From contig NZ_JAINWJ010000039.1 in assembly GCF_021021415.1 (NCBI RefSeq), forward strand, positions 22,380-86,379: a DNA stretch of 64,000 nt. Direction: 5' to 3'. The notes beneath the pieces are model-generated. The model had not been told where the DNA came from and searched no databases. It saw only the letters and a program-made list of their open reading frames with translations. The position numbers and the translations under genes are program-made. The stretch is from Martelella mediterranea (GTDB lineage: Bacteria > Pseudomonadota > Alphaproteobacteria > Rhizobiales > Rhizobiaceae). This document shows, piece after piece, positions 45,004 through 53,556 of this stretch. How positions within the stretch are numbered: position 1 is the stretch's first letter; the number at the start of each line of letters is the position of its first letter.

Positions 45004-45693
45004 ATGACGAATTTTCTGCTCGCGATTGTCGCTTTCCTGCTGGCCCATGTCATTCCGCCGGCGCCGCCCGTGCGGGCACGGCTGATTGCCCTGCTGGGGC
45101 GTCCTGTCTATCTCTTCGCCTATTCCTTTCTGTCGATCCTGCTTCTGGTCTGGATCATCGTCGCGGCCCGATCTGCGCCGTTGATTTATCTCTGGTATCC
45201 AGCGCCCTGGCAGGCCCTTGTTCCGGTGATTGCGATGCCGTTCGCCTTCTGGTTCATCGCCGCAGGACTTGCGGCGCAAAACCGGCTTTCCATTAGCTTC
45301 CGGCGCAGCGGTGAGATGGGCTCACAAGGGTCGATCACCGCCATAACCCGCCACCCTGTGCTTGTCGGTTTTCTGATCTGGTCGCTCGCGCATATTCCGC
45401 CGAACGGAGATGTCGTGTCGCTGATCCTGTTTGGTGGCACGGGGCTGCTCGCGCTTGCCGGAATACCTGTGCTCGATCGCCGGGCGCGCCGCCGGCTCAG
45501 CGAGGCCGAATGGGCGATCGTGCGCGCGCAAACCTCTGTCGTGCCGTTTCTGGCGCTCATTGAAGGACGCGCGCGTCTGCGGGCGGATCGAGACTTCTGG
45601 CTTTGGACGGGCTTTGGGCTGGTCCTTTATATCTGGTTCCTGCTGCAGGGCCACCTCCTGCTGATCGGCGTCGATCCGATGGCTTGGCTGTAA
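45004..45693 (+). CDS. nnrU: NnrU family protein
   Basis: A 229-aa integral membrane protein with about six to seven hydrophobic segments and the family region ITRHPVLVGFLIWSLAHIPPNGDVVSLILFG. NnrU genes accompany NO/nitrite respiration in alphaproteobacteria; the biochemical role is not established. ATG 45004 is divergent from nsrR, and the 3' end faces the nnrS operon. Confidence 0.88.
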   Translation: MTNFLLAIVAFLLAHVIPPAPPVRARLIALLGRPVYLFAYSFLSILLLVWIIVAARSAPLIYLWYPAPWQALVPVIAMPFAFWFIAAGLAAQNRLSISFRRSGEMGSQGSITAITRHPVLVGFLIWSLAHIPPNGDVVSLILFGGTGLLALAGIPVLDRRARRRLSEAEWAIVRAQTSVVPFLALIEGRARLRADRDFWLWTGFGLVLYIWFLLQGHLLLIGVDPMAWL

Positions 45694-45698
45694 CCGTT

Positions 45699-46910
45699 TC
45701 AGCTGCGGGGCTTGAACAGCATCGGTCCGTAGACAACGCAGAAGCCGGCAAAGGCTAGGACCCACGCCAGACCGGCAAGCGGCATAAGCGTAAACATCCA
45801 GTTTGGGTTGAAAGCGGCCACAAGACGCAGGACCAGTGCGGTCATGATCGCCAGATAGATTGCCACGGTTGCCGGCGGTGCGGTCAGCGGATGGCCGGTG
45901 TGACCGCGGCTGGCGCGGGTCATGATCGCAAGCGTCATGCCGCCGATGGCGCCGACAGTCCAGCAATGGATCGCAGCACTTTCAGCGCCCCCATCGCCCG
46001 TAAAGGCGGCATAGCCGGCGAAGACAAAGCCAAGACTGACCGGCAGGAATGCAAGATGCAGGATGAAGACCAGCGGTTCGGCCACGGTTTTCAGCGGTTT
46101 CCAGCGCCATTGCCGTGCAATGTTTAGGATGCCGATGGCCATCAGAAGCAAGCCCAGCACCGGCTCTTCTATGTCAAATGCGGGAAACGCGATCCATGCG
46201 CCAAGACCGGCGGCGCTCATCACCATCACGAACCGGTCGAATTCGCCGAAAGCAGGCGGCAGAGCCGGAGAACCCTGCTTCTTGAGCCAGTTGCGGGTGA
46301 AGCTCGGAACCACCCGGCCGCCGATGATCTGGATCAGCATGATGATGAGGGCAATGGCGGCGCGTTCGGCATAGACCGACGTGCCGTAGCGGATGTTTTC
46401 GTAGTAAAACAGGATCTGCGTGACGGTGAACAGCGAAAGGACCACGATCACCTTCAGGTTCCGCCAGTTGCGCCCGGCGAGGATTTCCCGAGTCAGAAAA
46501 CCGATCAGCGCCAGCGGAAAGGCGAGAGCCGCAAGATAGACAAGTGCTGGCGGGAGCGAAGCGGAGAAGGCGACGATAGCCCGCCCGCCAAGCCAGAGGC
46601 CAAACAGGCCCGCAAGCGGCCAGCCGACCACCGGCAGGCGTCCCGTCCAGTTGGGAACGGCGGTCAGAAGAAAGCCCGCGATGATCGCCGGAACATAGCC
46701 GAAGAGCAGTTCGTGTACATGCCATGCGACGGGCGTGAACATGCTCGGCACCTGGATAAAGCCCAGATACCACGGCACCCAGAGCGCGATCAGCAGTGCT
46801 GCATCCAGCGCCCCGAAAAGGAAGAAGGGCCGGAAGCCATAACTGAAAATCGCCGGTCCTTGCCATGCGCGCAGTCTTGCCATTGTCGTCATTGTTTTCT
46901 CAGCAATCAT
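45699..46910 (-). CDS. nnrS: NnrS family protein
   Basis: A 403-aa polytopic membrane protein (about 12 hydrophobic segments) with the NnrS hallmarks AIFSYGFRPFFLFGALDAAL, WHVHELLFGYVPAIIAGFLLTAVPNWTGR and VPSFTRNWL. NnrS is a heme/copper-containing protein linked to nitric oxide stress in denitrifiers. The start overlaps the upstream nnrS-like gene by 11 bases, so they are co-translated. Last gene of a five-gene minus-strand operon. Confidence 0.9.
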   Translation of the reverse strand: MIAEKTMTTMARLRAWQGPAIFSYGFRPFFLFGALDAALLIALWVPWYLGFIQVPSMFTPVAWHVHELLFGYVPAIIAGFLLTAVPNWTGRLPVVGWPLAGLFGLWLGGRAIVAFSASLPPALVYLAALAFPLALIGFLTREILAGRNWRNLKVIVVLSLFTVTQILFYYENIRYGTSVYAERAAIALIIMLIQIIGGRVVPSFTRNWLKKQGSPALPPAFGEFDRFVMVMSAAGLGAWIAFPAFDIEEPVLGLLLMAIGILNIARQWRWKPLKTVAEPLVFILHLAFLPVSLGFVFAGYAAFTGDGGAESAAIHCWTVGAIGGMTLAIMTRASRGHTGHPLTAPPATVAIYLAIMTALVLRLVAAFNPNWMFTLMPLAGLAWVLAFAGFCVVYGPMLFKPRS

Positions 46911-48120
46911 GTTGGTTGAGGGTTGCAGGATCGGCGAACGCTGGCCAGTAGATCCTTAGCCAGAGCAGAAACCCGCCGGCCCAGAAAATTGCCGCCACTG
47001 CGTGGTGGTGACCGACGAGCCCGGATGCGATCCCGAATTCGGGAAGCGTTCGGATAGTAATCGCGATGACGATCAGTGCGATCGCTATCCTCGTCGCCAC
47101 GGAAAATGCGAGCGGCTGACCCGTGTGTCTTAGCCCGGCAATGCAGAAGACCGCGATGACCCCGAGGCCGAGCCCTCCCATCAGGGCTATGTGCAGGCCT
47201 GTGGTTTCCATTACCGGCAGCCCGAGCCGGGCGCATCCGATTGCGATGAGGCCGATGCCTGCCAGTGCGCTTGATCCGGCCAGTACGGCGATTTCAGCCC
47301 GGAAAAATGCGGGTCCGACGAAAGCTTCGGCCACGCGGTCGAGAAAGGCCGCGCCAGCGGCGATGAAGACAAATCCCGTGACCTCGGAGGACAATCCGGA
47401 AAGTTCCGCCGCGATCAGGATGGTCATCACACCGGGGGCGAGATTGAGACGCCCGGGATGCGGCCTGAACGGGGATGTCTCTCCCGAAGGATCCAGAATA
47501 TCGTTGGTAACGGGCACGGTGATGCGTGCCAGCGCAAGACCGAGCAACCCGAGGAAGATGAAACCTGAAAGGTGGGTGAAAAGCTGCGCATGTTCCACAT
47601 TCCCGGTGGCGAAGGCATAACGCGTTGCCGTTTCGCAAAGCCACAGACCTGCAAGCCAAAGGATAAAACCGGTCAGTCTGCTGTTCTTCTTGTCCAGGCT
47701 GACGCGAAGCACATAGGCCGCAAGAAAGCCGGTCCAGACAATATCCGCGATGGCGCCTGTCCACATGAAGCCCTCAGTGCCGACCAGCCCGCAAATGCGT
47801 GCAATACCCCAGATCGCCGCGAGTGCGTAGAGCGCCTTGCCGCGAAGGCGCGGCGTGTCCGTCCATTCCGGGATGGCCGTTGTTATGAAGCCCAGAAGTG
47901 CAGCGCCGAACGCGCCGATAATCATCTCGTGCACATGCCAGATGCTCGGTGGTATTACCCCAGCTACAGGGAGGTCATAGCCATGAAACGCCACCCACAG
48001 GAACGGCCAGACAGCCGCGTAGACGGCACTCATGGGAAAGAACAGCCGGAAACCATCATCACCGAGAACGTTCAGGAAGCTGAACCGGCCGCGCAGAACG
48101 GATGTGTCGGCAAGGCTCAT
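46900..48120 (-). CDS. NnrS family protein (second copy)
   Basis: A 406-aa membrane protein related to NnrS: RLFFPMSAVYAAVWPFLWVAF and IWHVHEMIIGAFGAALLGFITTAIPEWTDT match the family histidine region, but FRPFF is replaced by DGFRLFFP and the rest is divergent. About 12 membrane segments. The start ATG overlaps the ABC ATPase stop (ATGA), tying it to the importer genes. Likely a divergent paralogue with a related NO or heme-copper function. Confidence 0.85.
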   Translation of the reverse strand: MSLADTSVLRGRFSFLNVLGDDGFRLFFPMSAVYAAVWPFLWVAFHGYDLPVAGVIPPSIWHVHEMIIGAFGAALLGFITTAIPEWTDTPRLRGKALYALAAIWGIARICGLVGTEGFMWTGAIADIVWTGFLAAYVLRVSLDKKNSRLTGFILWLAGLWLCETATRYAFATGNVEHAQLFTHLSGFIFLGLLGLALARITVPVTNDILDPSGETSPFRPHPGRLNLAPGVMTILIAAELSGLSSEVTGFVFIAAGAAFLDRVAEAFVGPAFFRAEIAVLAGSSALAGIGLIAIGCARLGLPVMETTGLHIALMGGLGLGVIAVFCIAGLRHTGQPLAFSVATRIAIALIVIAITIRTLPEFGIASGLVGHHHAVAAIFWAGGFLLWLRIYWPAFADPATLNQHDC

Positions 48121-48869
48121 CCGCTCATCCTTTCGTCGACGTCGTGAATATGACGAAAAGCGGGGTCTTCGCGCATCCAGCGCTGCGAGAGCGCGAAAAC
48201 CTCGGCATCATCGCGCATGCCAGGCGTTCCGGGGACCAGACGTTCGCCGACAATCCCCGCACCGCCGACATCCAGCACGGCCACTCGATGGGCGATCCGC
48301 GCGGCTTCCATCAGATCGTGGGTCACGAAGATACCGCCGAAACTGGCCGATTGCGTTGCGGCAATTACGAGATCCTGCATCCGCCGCTTCAGCGCAACAT
48401 CCAGGGCGGTGAAAGGCTCATCGAAATAGATGAAGTCCGGTGTGACAATCAGCGCACGTGCGATTGCGCAGCGCTGGCGCATTCCACCGGAAAGCTCGCC
48501 CGGATACTTTTCAAGATCGTCCGGTTGGAGTGCGACCTTCGCCGCAACAGTCTTCAACCTCGCCCCGCTTTCCGTTCGTGAGGTGTCGGAGATCCTCAAG
48601 GGATAGGCGATGTTCTCGGCCGCCGTGGCCCAGGGCAGCAATCGCGGTTCCTGAAAGATCATCGCATGGCGTTTGTAATTGCGCTCAACCCGACCGCCGA
48701 TCGGCGTCAGCAAATCAGCAGCAAGGTGAACCAGCGTGCTTTTTCCGCTGCCGGAGGGACCAACCAGGGCGACGATCTCGGACGCTGATACCTCAAGGTC
48801 AATATGGTCCAGCACCGTGCGGCCGAGATAGGCATGACGGAGCCCTTTCAGGGTGAGGCCAGTTTTCAT
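48117..48869 (-). CDS. ABC transporter ATP-binding protein (nitrate/sulfonate/taurine type)
   Basis: A 250-aa ATPase with Walker A GPSGSGKST, signature LSGGMRQR, Walker B IYFDEPFTALD and H-loop VTHDLMEAA. ATG 48869 overlaps the permease stop as ATGA and is preferred over 48884. Its own stop overlaps the second nnrS start. Belongs to the SsuB/TauB/NrtD class. Confidence 0.9.
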   Translation of the reverse strand: MKTGLTLKGLRHAYLGRTVLDHIDLEVSASEIVALVGPSGSGKSTLVHLAADLLTPIGGRVERNYKRHAMIFQEPRLLPWATAAENIAYPLRISDTSRTESGARLKTVAAKVALQPDDLEKYPGELSGGMRQRCAIARALIVTPDFIYFDEPFTALDVALKRRMQDLVIAATQSASFGGIFVTHDLMEAARIAHRVAVLDVGGAGIVGERLVPGTPGMRDDAEVFALSQRWMREDPAFRHIHDVDERMSG

Positions 48870-49708
48870 CGTTTGATCCCCCACGGGACTTCGGCACGTC
48901 GCCAGTGCTCGAACTCGGACCGGACGGGATGGATGACGCCATATTCGAAGATCAGCAGCGCGATCACCGCGATCATCACCCAGGCGAGCGCCTGCGTGAT
49001 ATCGAGATAGCTGCGGGCTGCCGACAGTTCGCCGCCGATTCCGCCGACATTGGCCAGCAGTTCGGCCATGACCGCGACCTTGAAAGACATGCCGAGGGCC
49101 AGCGTCAGGGCGGGAAACAGATGGACGGTGAGTTGTCGCAGACGCAGGCTTGTCATCCTGCGCCAGGCATTTGCGCCGAAGACGCGCGCCATGTCATCGA
49201 GCTTCCGGTCGCGGCTCAGAATACCCTCGGCCGTTCCCGCGAAGATGATGGGGACGGCCGTCACCACCACAGTTGCGATGACGGTTCCGTCGCCCGCGCC
49301 GAACCAGATCAGGGCCAGAACAATCCAGGCGATCGGCGGCACACCGATCAGGATCGTGATCAGCGGCCGCGCCAGCCGGATCGTTGCCGGGGAATGGCCG
49401 GCGACCATGCCGAGCAACGCACCGGAAAACGCGGAGAGGAGGAAGCCTTGGAGCGCACGTCCGACAGTCTGCGCGATCAGCGACCATGCGGCCGCATCGG
49501 ACAGGATCGCCCATGTGGCGGTAAGCGTTGCAAGCGGGGAGGGCAGAATGAACGCTCCCCATTGCTCGTGCCCGTATTGCCAGACGCCGGCAAGCAGCGA
49601 GAATGCTGCCAGCCCCGCAAAGCCGGACCAGAGAAACTGTCCGGTCCGGCCGAGACGATCCAGCACGGGGCGCAAGACGCTTGCGTTAAAGTGCGTAAAA
49701 CCCATCAT
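48866..49708 (-). CDS. ABC transporter permease (nitrate/sulfonate/taurine type)
   Basis: A permease of about 280 aa with six membrane segments and an EAA-type loop (VFGANAWRRMTSLRLRQLTVHLFPALTLALG), as in SsuC/TauC. Start 49708 follows a GGAAAG ribosome site inside the 3' end of the binding-protein gene; a longer frame from 49750 adds a non-conserved stretch. Coupled to the ATPase gene. Confidence 0.88.
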   Translation of the reverse strand: MMGFTHFNASVLRPVLDRLGRTGQFLWSGFAGLAAFSLLAGVWQYGHEQWGAFILPSPLATLTATWAILSDAAAWSLIAQTVGRALQGFLLSAFSGALLGMVAGHSPATIRLARPLITILIGVPPIAWIVLALIWFGAGDGTVIATVVVTAVPIIFAGTAEGILSRDRKLDDMARVFGANAWRRMTSLRLRQLTVHLFPALTLALGMSFKVAVMAELLANVGGIGGELSAARSYLDITQALAWVMIAVIALLIFEYGVIHPVRSEFEHWRRAEVPWGIKR

Positions 49709-50702
49709 CAGGAAGCTTTCCGCCGATAATGCCGGGATCGCTGTCGGCAAGGATCGACAACAGGGATTCGATCTCTGGCTTGGCCTTCGTCGCCCGTGTT
49801 GCCGCTAGGTTGGAATAGCCGATCGCTTCTTTCAGAACAGGCCAGGGCATACCAAGGGCAGAGGCCGCATTGTTGGCGGCTTCAGCCGGCTCTGCATTGA
49901 CGGCGGCCGTTGCCTCGACCAAGGCCATATGAAGTTCCGGAATGAGGTTTCCATTGTCTTCGAAGAATGCTTCGGTCACCGCAAGTCCTGCCTGCGGCAG
50001 AACTGGCGGCACATTCATCGTCTCGCCCCAGGCTTTCTGTACGTCGATCACACGGGTGACTGTCACACCGGAGGCCTTGCCTTTGATAATGGCGGCCGAG
50101 GCGGCCGGTTCCGGCACAAGCGCGGCATCGATCCTGCCGCTCAGCAGGAGCTGCATGGCTTCGACGGGCGTGCCAGTGGTGTCGAGCGACAAATCCTGTT
50201 CTGGATCGATATCATGAGCCTTGAGAAGTCGCTTGAGGATCAGATCGGGCGTGTCGTTGCGGAAGGGAACCGCAAGCTTCCTGCCGCGCAAGGCCTCGAC
50301 CGTTTGCAGAGACGGGTCGGTGGCAATGATATAGAGCAGTCCGTTGGTCAGCGTGTTGACAAGCCGAACGCCGAAGCCACGATTATACATGTTGGCGGCG
50401 GCCTGAACTGGCATCACCACCAGCGACATCTGGCCGGAGGTGATCCCGGCACGGACTTCGTCGGGATTGCGCCAGACGTTGAATGCAGCCTTGTCGGCGA
50501 TCTTCGAGAACGCGCCCGTGGCCGCGGCCTGGGCGAGCGTGATCGACGGTCCGGCAGGCGGCCCGGATAGCGATATTTGCGCAAGCGGCGTCGCGGCCGC
50601 GGCACGGTCCACGCCAAAGCCGATTGCGGGCAGGCTTGCCATGCCGGCCATTCCGGTAAGGAACGTGCGGCGGCGAAGTGGGACGGTTTTCAGGCCGTTC
50701 AT
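49686..50702 (-). CDS. Tat-exported ABC substrate-binding protein
   Basis: A 338-aa NMT1/SsuA-type periplasmic binding protein. The N-terminus (PLRRRTFLTGMAGMASLPAIG) is a twin-arginine signal, implying export as a folded protein, possibly with a bound cofactor. It leads the operon that ends in two nnrS genes. Known homologues carry nitrate, taurine, sulfonates or thiamine precursors; the ligand here is unknown. Confidence 0.87.
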   Translation of the reverse strand: MNGLKTVPLRRRTFLTGMAGMASLPAIGFGVDRAAAATPLAQISLSGPPAGPSITLAQAAATGAFSKIADKAAFNVWRNPDEVRAGITSGQMSLVVMPVQAAANMYNRGFGVRLVNTLTNGLLYIIATDPSLQTVEALRGRKLAVPFRNDTPDLILKRLLKAHDIDPEQDLSLDTTGTPVEAMQLLLSGRIDAALVPEPAASAAIIKGKASGVTVTRVIDVQKAWGETMNVPPVLPQAGLAVTEAFFEDNGNLIPELHMALVEATAAVNAEPAEAANNAASALGMPWPVLKEAIGYSNLAATRATKAKPEIESLLSILADSDPGIIGGKLPDDGFYAL

Positions 50703-50787
50703 GACGGATTCCTTTCGACTGCTTCAGGACAGTCGATCTGCTTGTCGGGATGCGCCATCGAAGATTTCCTTTTGCCTGTCGTGGCGT

Positions 50788-51216
50788 TCAAAGCGCGTCG
50801 AGATAAGCCTCGAACCGCTTGCGCGCGCGTGGCGGGACACGACGGCTGACGAAGCCGTCAGGCGCCTGTACGTCACCGACCGCGATGATCATGACCATGC
50901 CCATGGCGTAATGCGGTTTGCACTTGATGGCGTAAACGCCCTCGATATCGGGCGAAAACACGACTTCCTCGTTCAGCCGCCCCTCGAAGCCGGCTGCACC
51001 TTGGGGAACCATGCCGTCAATGGTTTCGGCATTGTGACCCCGGTCTGCGGCAACAAAACGCACCGTGTCGCCGGGCTGGATGACGAGCAGGCCGGGCTCG
51101 AACACCATGATTCCATCGTTCCCCCGGTTGAGCATGTTTACGATATGATCCTCGGCCCACACCGGGGCCATCGTGGTGGTCAAGACGAGAAACGAGAGGG
51201 CGAAGATGCGGAACAT
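50788..51216 (-). CDS. Pseudoazurin-like cupredoxin
   Basis: A 142-aa type 1 copper protein with a Sec signal (MFRIFALSFLVLTTTMAPVWAED). Copper ligands are His in DRGHNAET and Cys, His and Met in CKPHYAMGM, the pseudoazurin spacing. Pseudoazurins donate electrons to copper nitrite reductase and nitrous oxide reductase in the periplasm. An NsrR-like box lies 51-73 bases upstream. Confidence 0.9.
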   Translation of the reverse strand: MFRIFALSFLVLTTTMAPVWAEDHIVNMLNRGNDGIMVFEPGLLVIQPGDTVRFVAADRGHNAETIDGMVPQGAAGFEGRLNEEVVFSPDIEGVYAIKCKPHYAMGMVMIIAVGDVQAPDGFVSRRVPPRARKRFEAYLDAL

Positions 51217-51266
51217 GGGGCACCGGTCAGTGTATCGGCCAGTCCTTAGCGACCGAGTCAGAATAA

Positions 51267-51289
51267 AACATGTATTTTATATTCATCTT
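51267..51289 (-). promoter_or_regulatory. NsrR-like operator upstream of pseudoazurin gene
   Basis: The plus strand reads AACATGTATTTT then ATATTCATCTT, which matches the 23-bp NsrR consensus (AAGATGCATTTT then AAATACATCTT) at 19 positions. It lies 51-73 bases before the pseudoazurin start, where a repressor of the minus-strand promoter would bind. The Rrf2 regulator encoded at 44425 is the obvious candidate. Confidence 0.6.
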
Positions 51290-51301
51290 TTATGGCGACG
51301 G

Positions 51302-51339
51302 TCAACGATTGCTGCGGGGGCGGGGCAAGTTGACGCAGT
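51302..51339 (+). repeat. 38-bp direct repeat, left copy
   Basis: Begins TCAACGATTGCTGCGGGGGC and ends AAGTTGACGCAGT; identical to 61947-61984 except at position 24 (G here, T there). The two copies are in direct orientation 10.6 kb apart and bracket the nrdD-to-Tn3 segment. The remaining 51340-51580 shows no gene. Confidence 0.85.
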
Positions 51340-51580
51340 GCGACCGGTTATTCGCGCATCCTGCGATGCCGAGGACCCTTGAACGGTATGAAACCAATCC
51401 GCGGAAAATCATCAGTATCTCCGTCAATACAATGAGCCCGAGGGGCCTTGGAAGCCGACGTTATGCTGCCGCCCAGGTGACCGCCACCACGAGGGGCGAT
51501 GTTTGTTCTGCGTCAAACAAAATAGAGAAGAGGGATATCGAATTGCTACTATATATTGACCAAATTTCGAATCTAGACAC

Positions 51581-51594
51581 ATGATGTAGCTCAA
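51581..51594 (+). promoter_or_regulatory. FNR/Dnr-like box before nrdD
   Basis: ATGAT-GTAG-CTCAA resembles TTGATNNNNATCAA (8 of 10 positions) and shares TGATGTAGC-CAA with the box between ubiT and ubiD. It ends 22 bases before the nrdD ATG, closer than usual for activation from -41, so its function is uncertain. Confidence 0.4.
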
Positions 51595-51616
51595 GACCGC
51601 AATTTGGGATCGAGTC

Positions 51617-53341
51617 ATGTCCTCAGCCAGTGCCAAACTTCCTCACATCGATATTCGCGCAAGCATCGACGAATATCTTGACCAGTCCGACTGGCGGGTG
51701 AACGCCAATGCCAATCAGGGCTACTCTCTCGGAGGCCTGATCCTGAACACGGCCGGTAAGGTCGTCGCCAACTACTGGCTCTCTCATGTCTATCCCGAGG
51801 CAATCGGGCAGGCGCATCGCGGTGCCGATATTCACATCCACGACTTGGACATGCTCTCGGGCTATTGCGCCGGCTGGTCCCTGCGGATGCTGCTCGAGGA
51901 GGGACTGAATGGCATCCCGGGAAAAGTTGAATCGGGGCCGCCGAAGCACCTCTCAAGCGCGGTTGGGCAGATCGTGAATTTCCTCGGCACCCTCCAGAAC
52001 GAATGGGCAGGGGCGCAGGCCTTCAGTTCCTTCGACACCTATATGGCGCCATTCATCCGCAAGGATGTCCTGGACTATGATCAGGTCCGCCAAGCCATCC
52101 AGGAACTGGTCTACAATCTCAACGTGCCGGCGCGCTGGGGCACGCAGGCGCCCTTTACCAACCTGACCTTCGACTGGACGTGTCCGCAGGATCTCCGCGA
52201 CCAGGTTCCCTGCATTGGCGGGGAAGACATGGATTTCACCTATGGTGAGCTTCAGGCCGAAATGGACATGATCAATCGGGCCTATATCGACGTGATGACC
52301 ACGGGCGACGCAATGGGACGTGTCTTCACGTTTCCGATCCCGACCTACAACATCACGCCCGATTTCATCTGGGACAGCCCGAATGCCGACCGGCTGTTCG
52401 CAATGACTGCCAAGTATGGGCTGCCCTACTTCCAGAACTTCGTCAATTCCGATCTCGAGCCGCACATGGTGCGCTCCATGTGCTGCCGCCTGCAGCTCGA
52501 TCTAACGGAATTGCTGAAGCGCGGCAATGGACTGTTCGGCAGTGCCGAGCAGACGGGGTCGCTAGGTGTGGTGACGATCAACTGCGGCAGGCTCGGATAC
52601 GTCCATGCTGGCGATGAAGCTGGTCTGGTCGCCAAGCTCGATGACTTGATGGACCTGGCGCGCGACAGCCTCGAGATCAAGCGAAAGGTCATCCAGGACC
52701 ACATCGACGGCGGGCTGTACCCGTATACCAAACGCTATCTAGGTGAATTGAAGAACCATTTCTCGACGATCGGCGTGAACGGCCTGAACGAGATGATCCG
52801 CAACTTCTCCAGGGATGAGGACGACATCACCACAGATGCTGGACGAGCGCTGGCAATCCGCCTGCTCGACCACGTGCGCAGTCGCATCACCGGCTATCAG
52901 GAGGAAACCGGCCACTTGTACAATCTCGAGGCGACGCCAGCCGAGGGGACGACCTATCGCTTCGCCAAGGAGGACAGGAAACGCTTCCCCGGAATTCTGC
53001 AGGCCGGCACGGACGAGAATCCCTATTACACGAACTCCTCGCAGCTTCCCGTCGGCTACACGGACGATCCGTTTGAGGCCCTGACCATGCAGGACGAGCT
53101 GCAGTGCAAGTACACCGGTGGCACGGTTCTGCACCTCTACATGACCGAGGCACTTTCGAGTGGCGATGCCTGCCGCAAGCTGGTGCGGCGCGCGCTGGAG
53201 AACTTCCGGTTGCCATACATCACCATCACGCCGACATTCTCGATATGTCCGACTCATGGCTACCTTTCCGGCGAACATCAGTTCTGCCCGAAATGCGATG
53301 AGGAGCGCATCGCCAAGAAACGCTCCGCGCTCGTCAACTGA
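51617..53341 (+). CDS. nrdD: Anaerobic ribonucleotide reductase NrdD, body lacking the glycyl-radical domain
   Basis: A 574-aa class III ribonucleoside-triphosphate reductase. The catalytic barrel is clear: HIHDLDMLSGYCAGWSL near the N-terminus, the thiyl-radical region VRSMCCRLQLDL, and GLFGSAEQTGSLGVVTINCGRLGYV. The metal-binding tail FSICPTHGYLSGEHQFCPKCDEER closes the protein, which stops at 53341. In normal NrdD the glycyl-radical segment follows directly on the same chain; here it is encoded by the next ORF. No ATP-cone is apparent at the N-terminus (MSSASAKLPHIDIRASIDEYL), so allosteric activity control may be absent. Confidence 0.9.
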   Translation: MSSASAKLPHIDIRASIDEYLDQSDWRVNANANQGYSLGGLILNTAGKVVANYWLSHVYPEAIGQAHRGADIHIHDLDMLSGYCAGWSLRMLLEEGLNGIPGKVESGPPKHLSSAVGQIVNFLGTLQNEWAGAQAFSSFDTYMAPFIRKDVLDYDQVRQAIQELVYNLNVPARWGTQAPFTNLTFDWTCPQDLRDQVPCIGGEDMDFTYGELQAEMDMINRAYIDVMTTGDAMGRVFTFPIPTYNITPDFIWDSPNADRLFAMTAKYGLPYFQNFVNSDLEPHMVRSMCCRLQLDLTELLKRGNGLFGSAEQTGSLGVVTINCGRLGYVHAGDEAGLVAKLDDLMDLARDSLEIKRKVIQDHIDGGLYPYTKRYLGELKNHFSTIGVNGLNEMIRNFSRDEDDITTDAGRALAIRLLDHVRSRITGYQEETGHLYNLEATPAEGTTYRFAKEDRKRFPGILQAGTDENPYYTNSSQLPVGYTDDPFEALTMQDELQCKYTGGTVLHLYMTEALSSGDACRKLVRRALENFRLPYITITPTFSICPTHGYLSGEHQFCPKCDEERIAKKRSALVN

Positions 53342-53361
53342 GCTCACGAAAGGAACATGTC

Positions 53362-53556
53362 ATGAGCATCCATCCAGCCGATCTCGTCGCCAACCGCTCC
53401 AACGAACCACTCCTTCTCGATAGCGAGCGCCAGCCCTGCGAAGTCTGGACCCGCGTCATGGGCTATCATCGCCCAGTCTCTTCGTTCAACCGGGGCAAAA
53501 AGGGGGAGTTCCGCGAACGCCGCTACTTCCGCGAAGCGAGTGCGAAGCTTGACTGA
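53362..53556 (+). CDS. Stand-alone glycyl-radical domain of class III RNR
   Basis: A 64-aa protein that consists almost wholly of the NrdD C-terminal glycyl-radical segment: PCEVWTRVMGYHRPVSSFNR then GKKGEFRERRYF, with the radical Gly at residue 34 (RVMGY) and Cys26 just before. It has its own AAAGGA ribosome site and ATG 53362, 20 bases after the nrdD stop. Its first 24 residues are not part of normal NrdD. It is therefore a separate gene, not the product of a simple frameshift. It should be activated by the downstream NrdG and dock into the NrdD body, in the manner of the PflB spare part YfiD. Assembly is inference. Confidence 0.85.
   Translation: MSIHPADLVANRSNEPLLLDSERQPCEVWTRVMGYHRPVSSFNRGKKGEFRERRYFREASAKLD

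Noticed and set aside
53341..53362. A simple frameshift splitting nrdD
   Set aside because: The downstream ORF has its own ribosome site, ATG and about 24 non-NrdD residues before the radical domain, so a single indel would not restore a normal NrdD.
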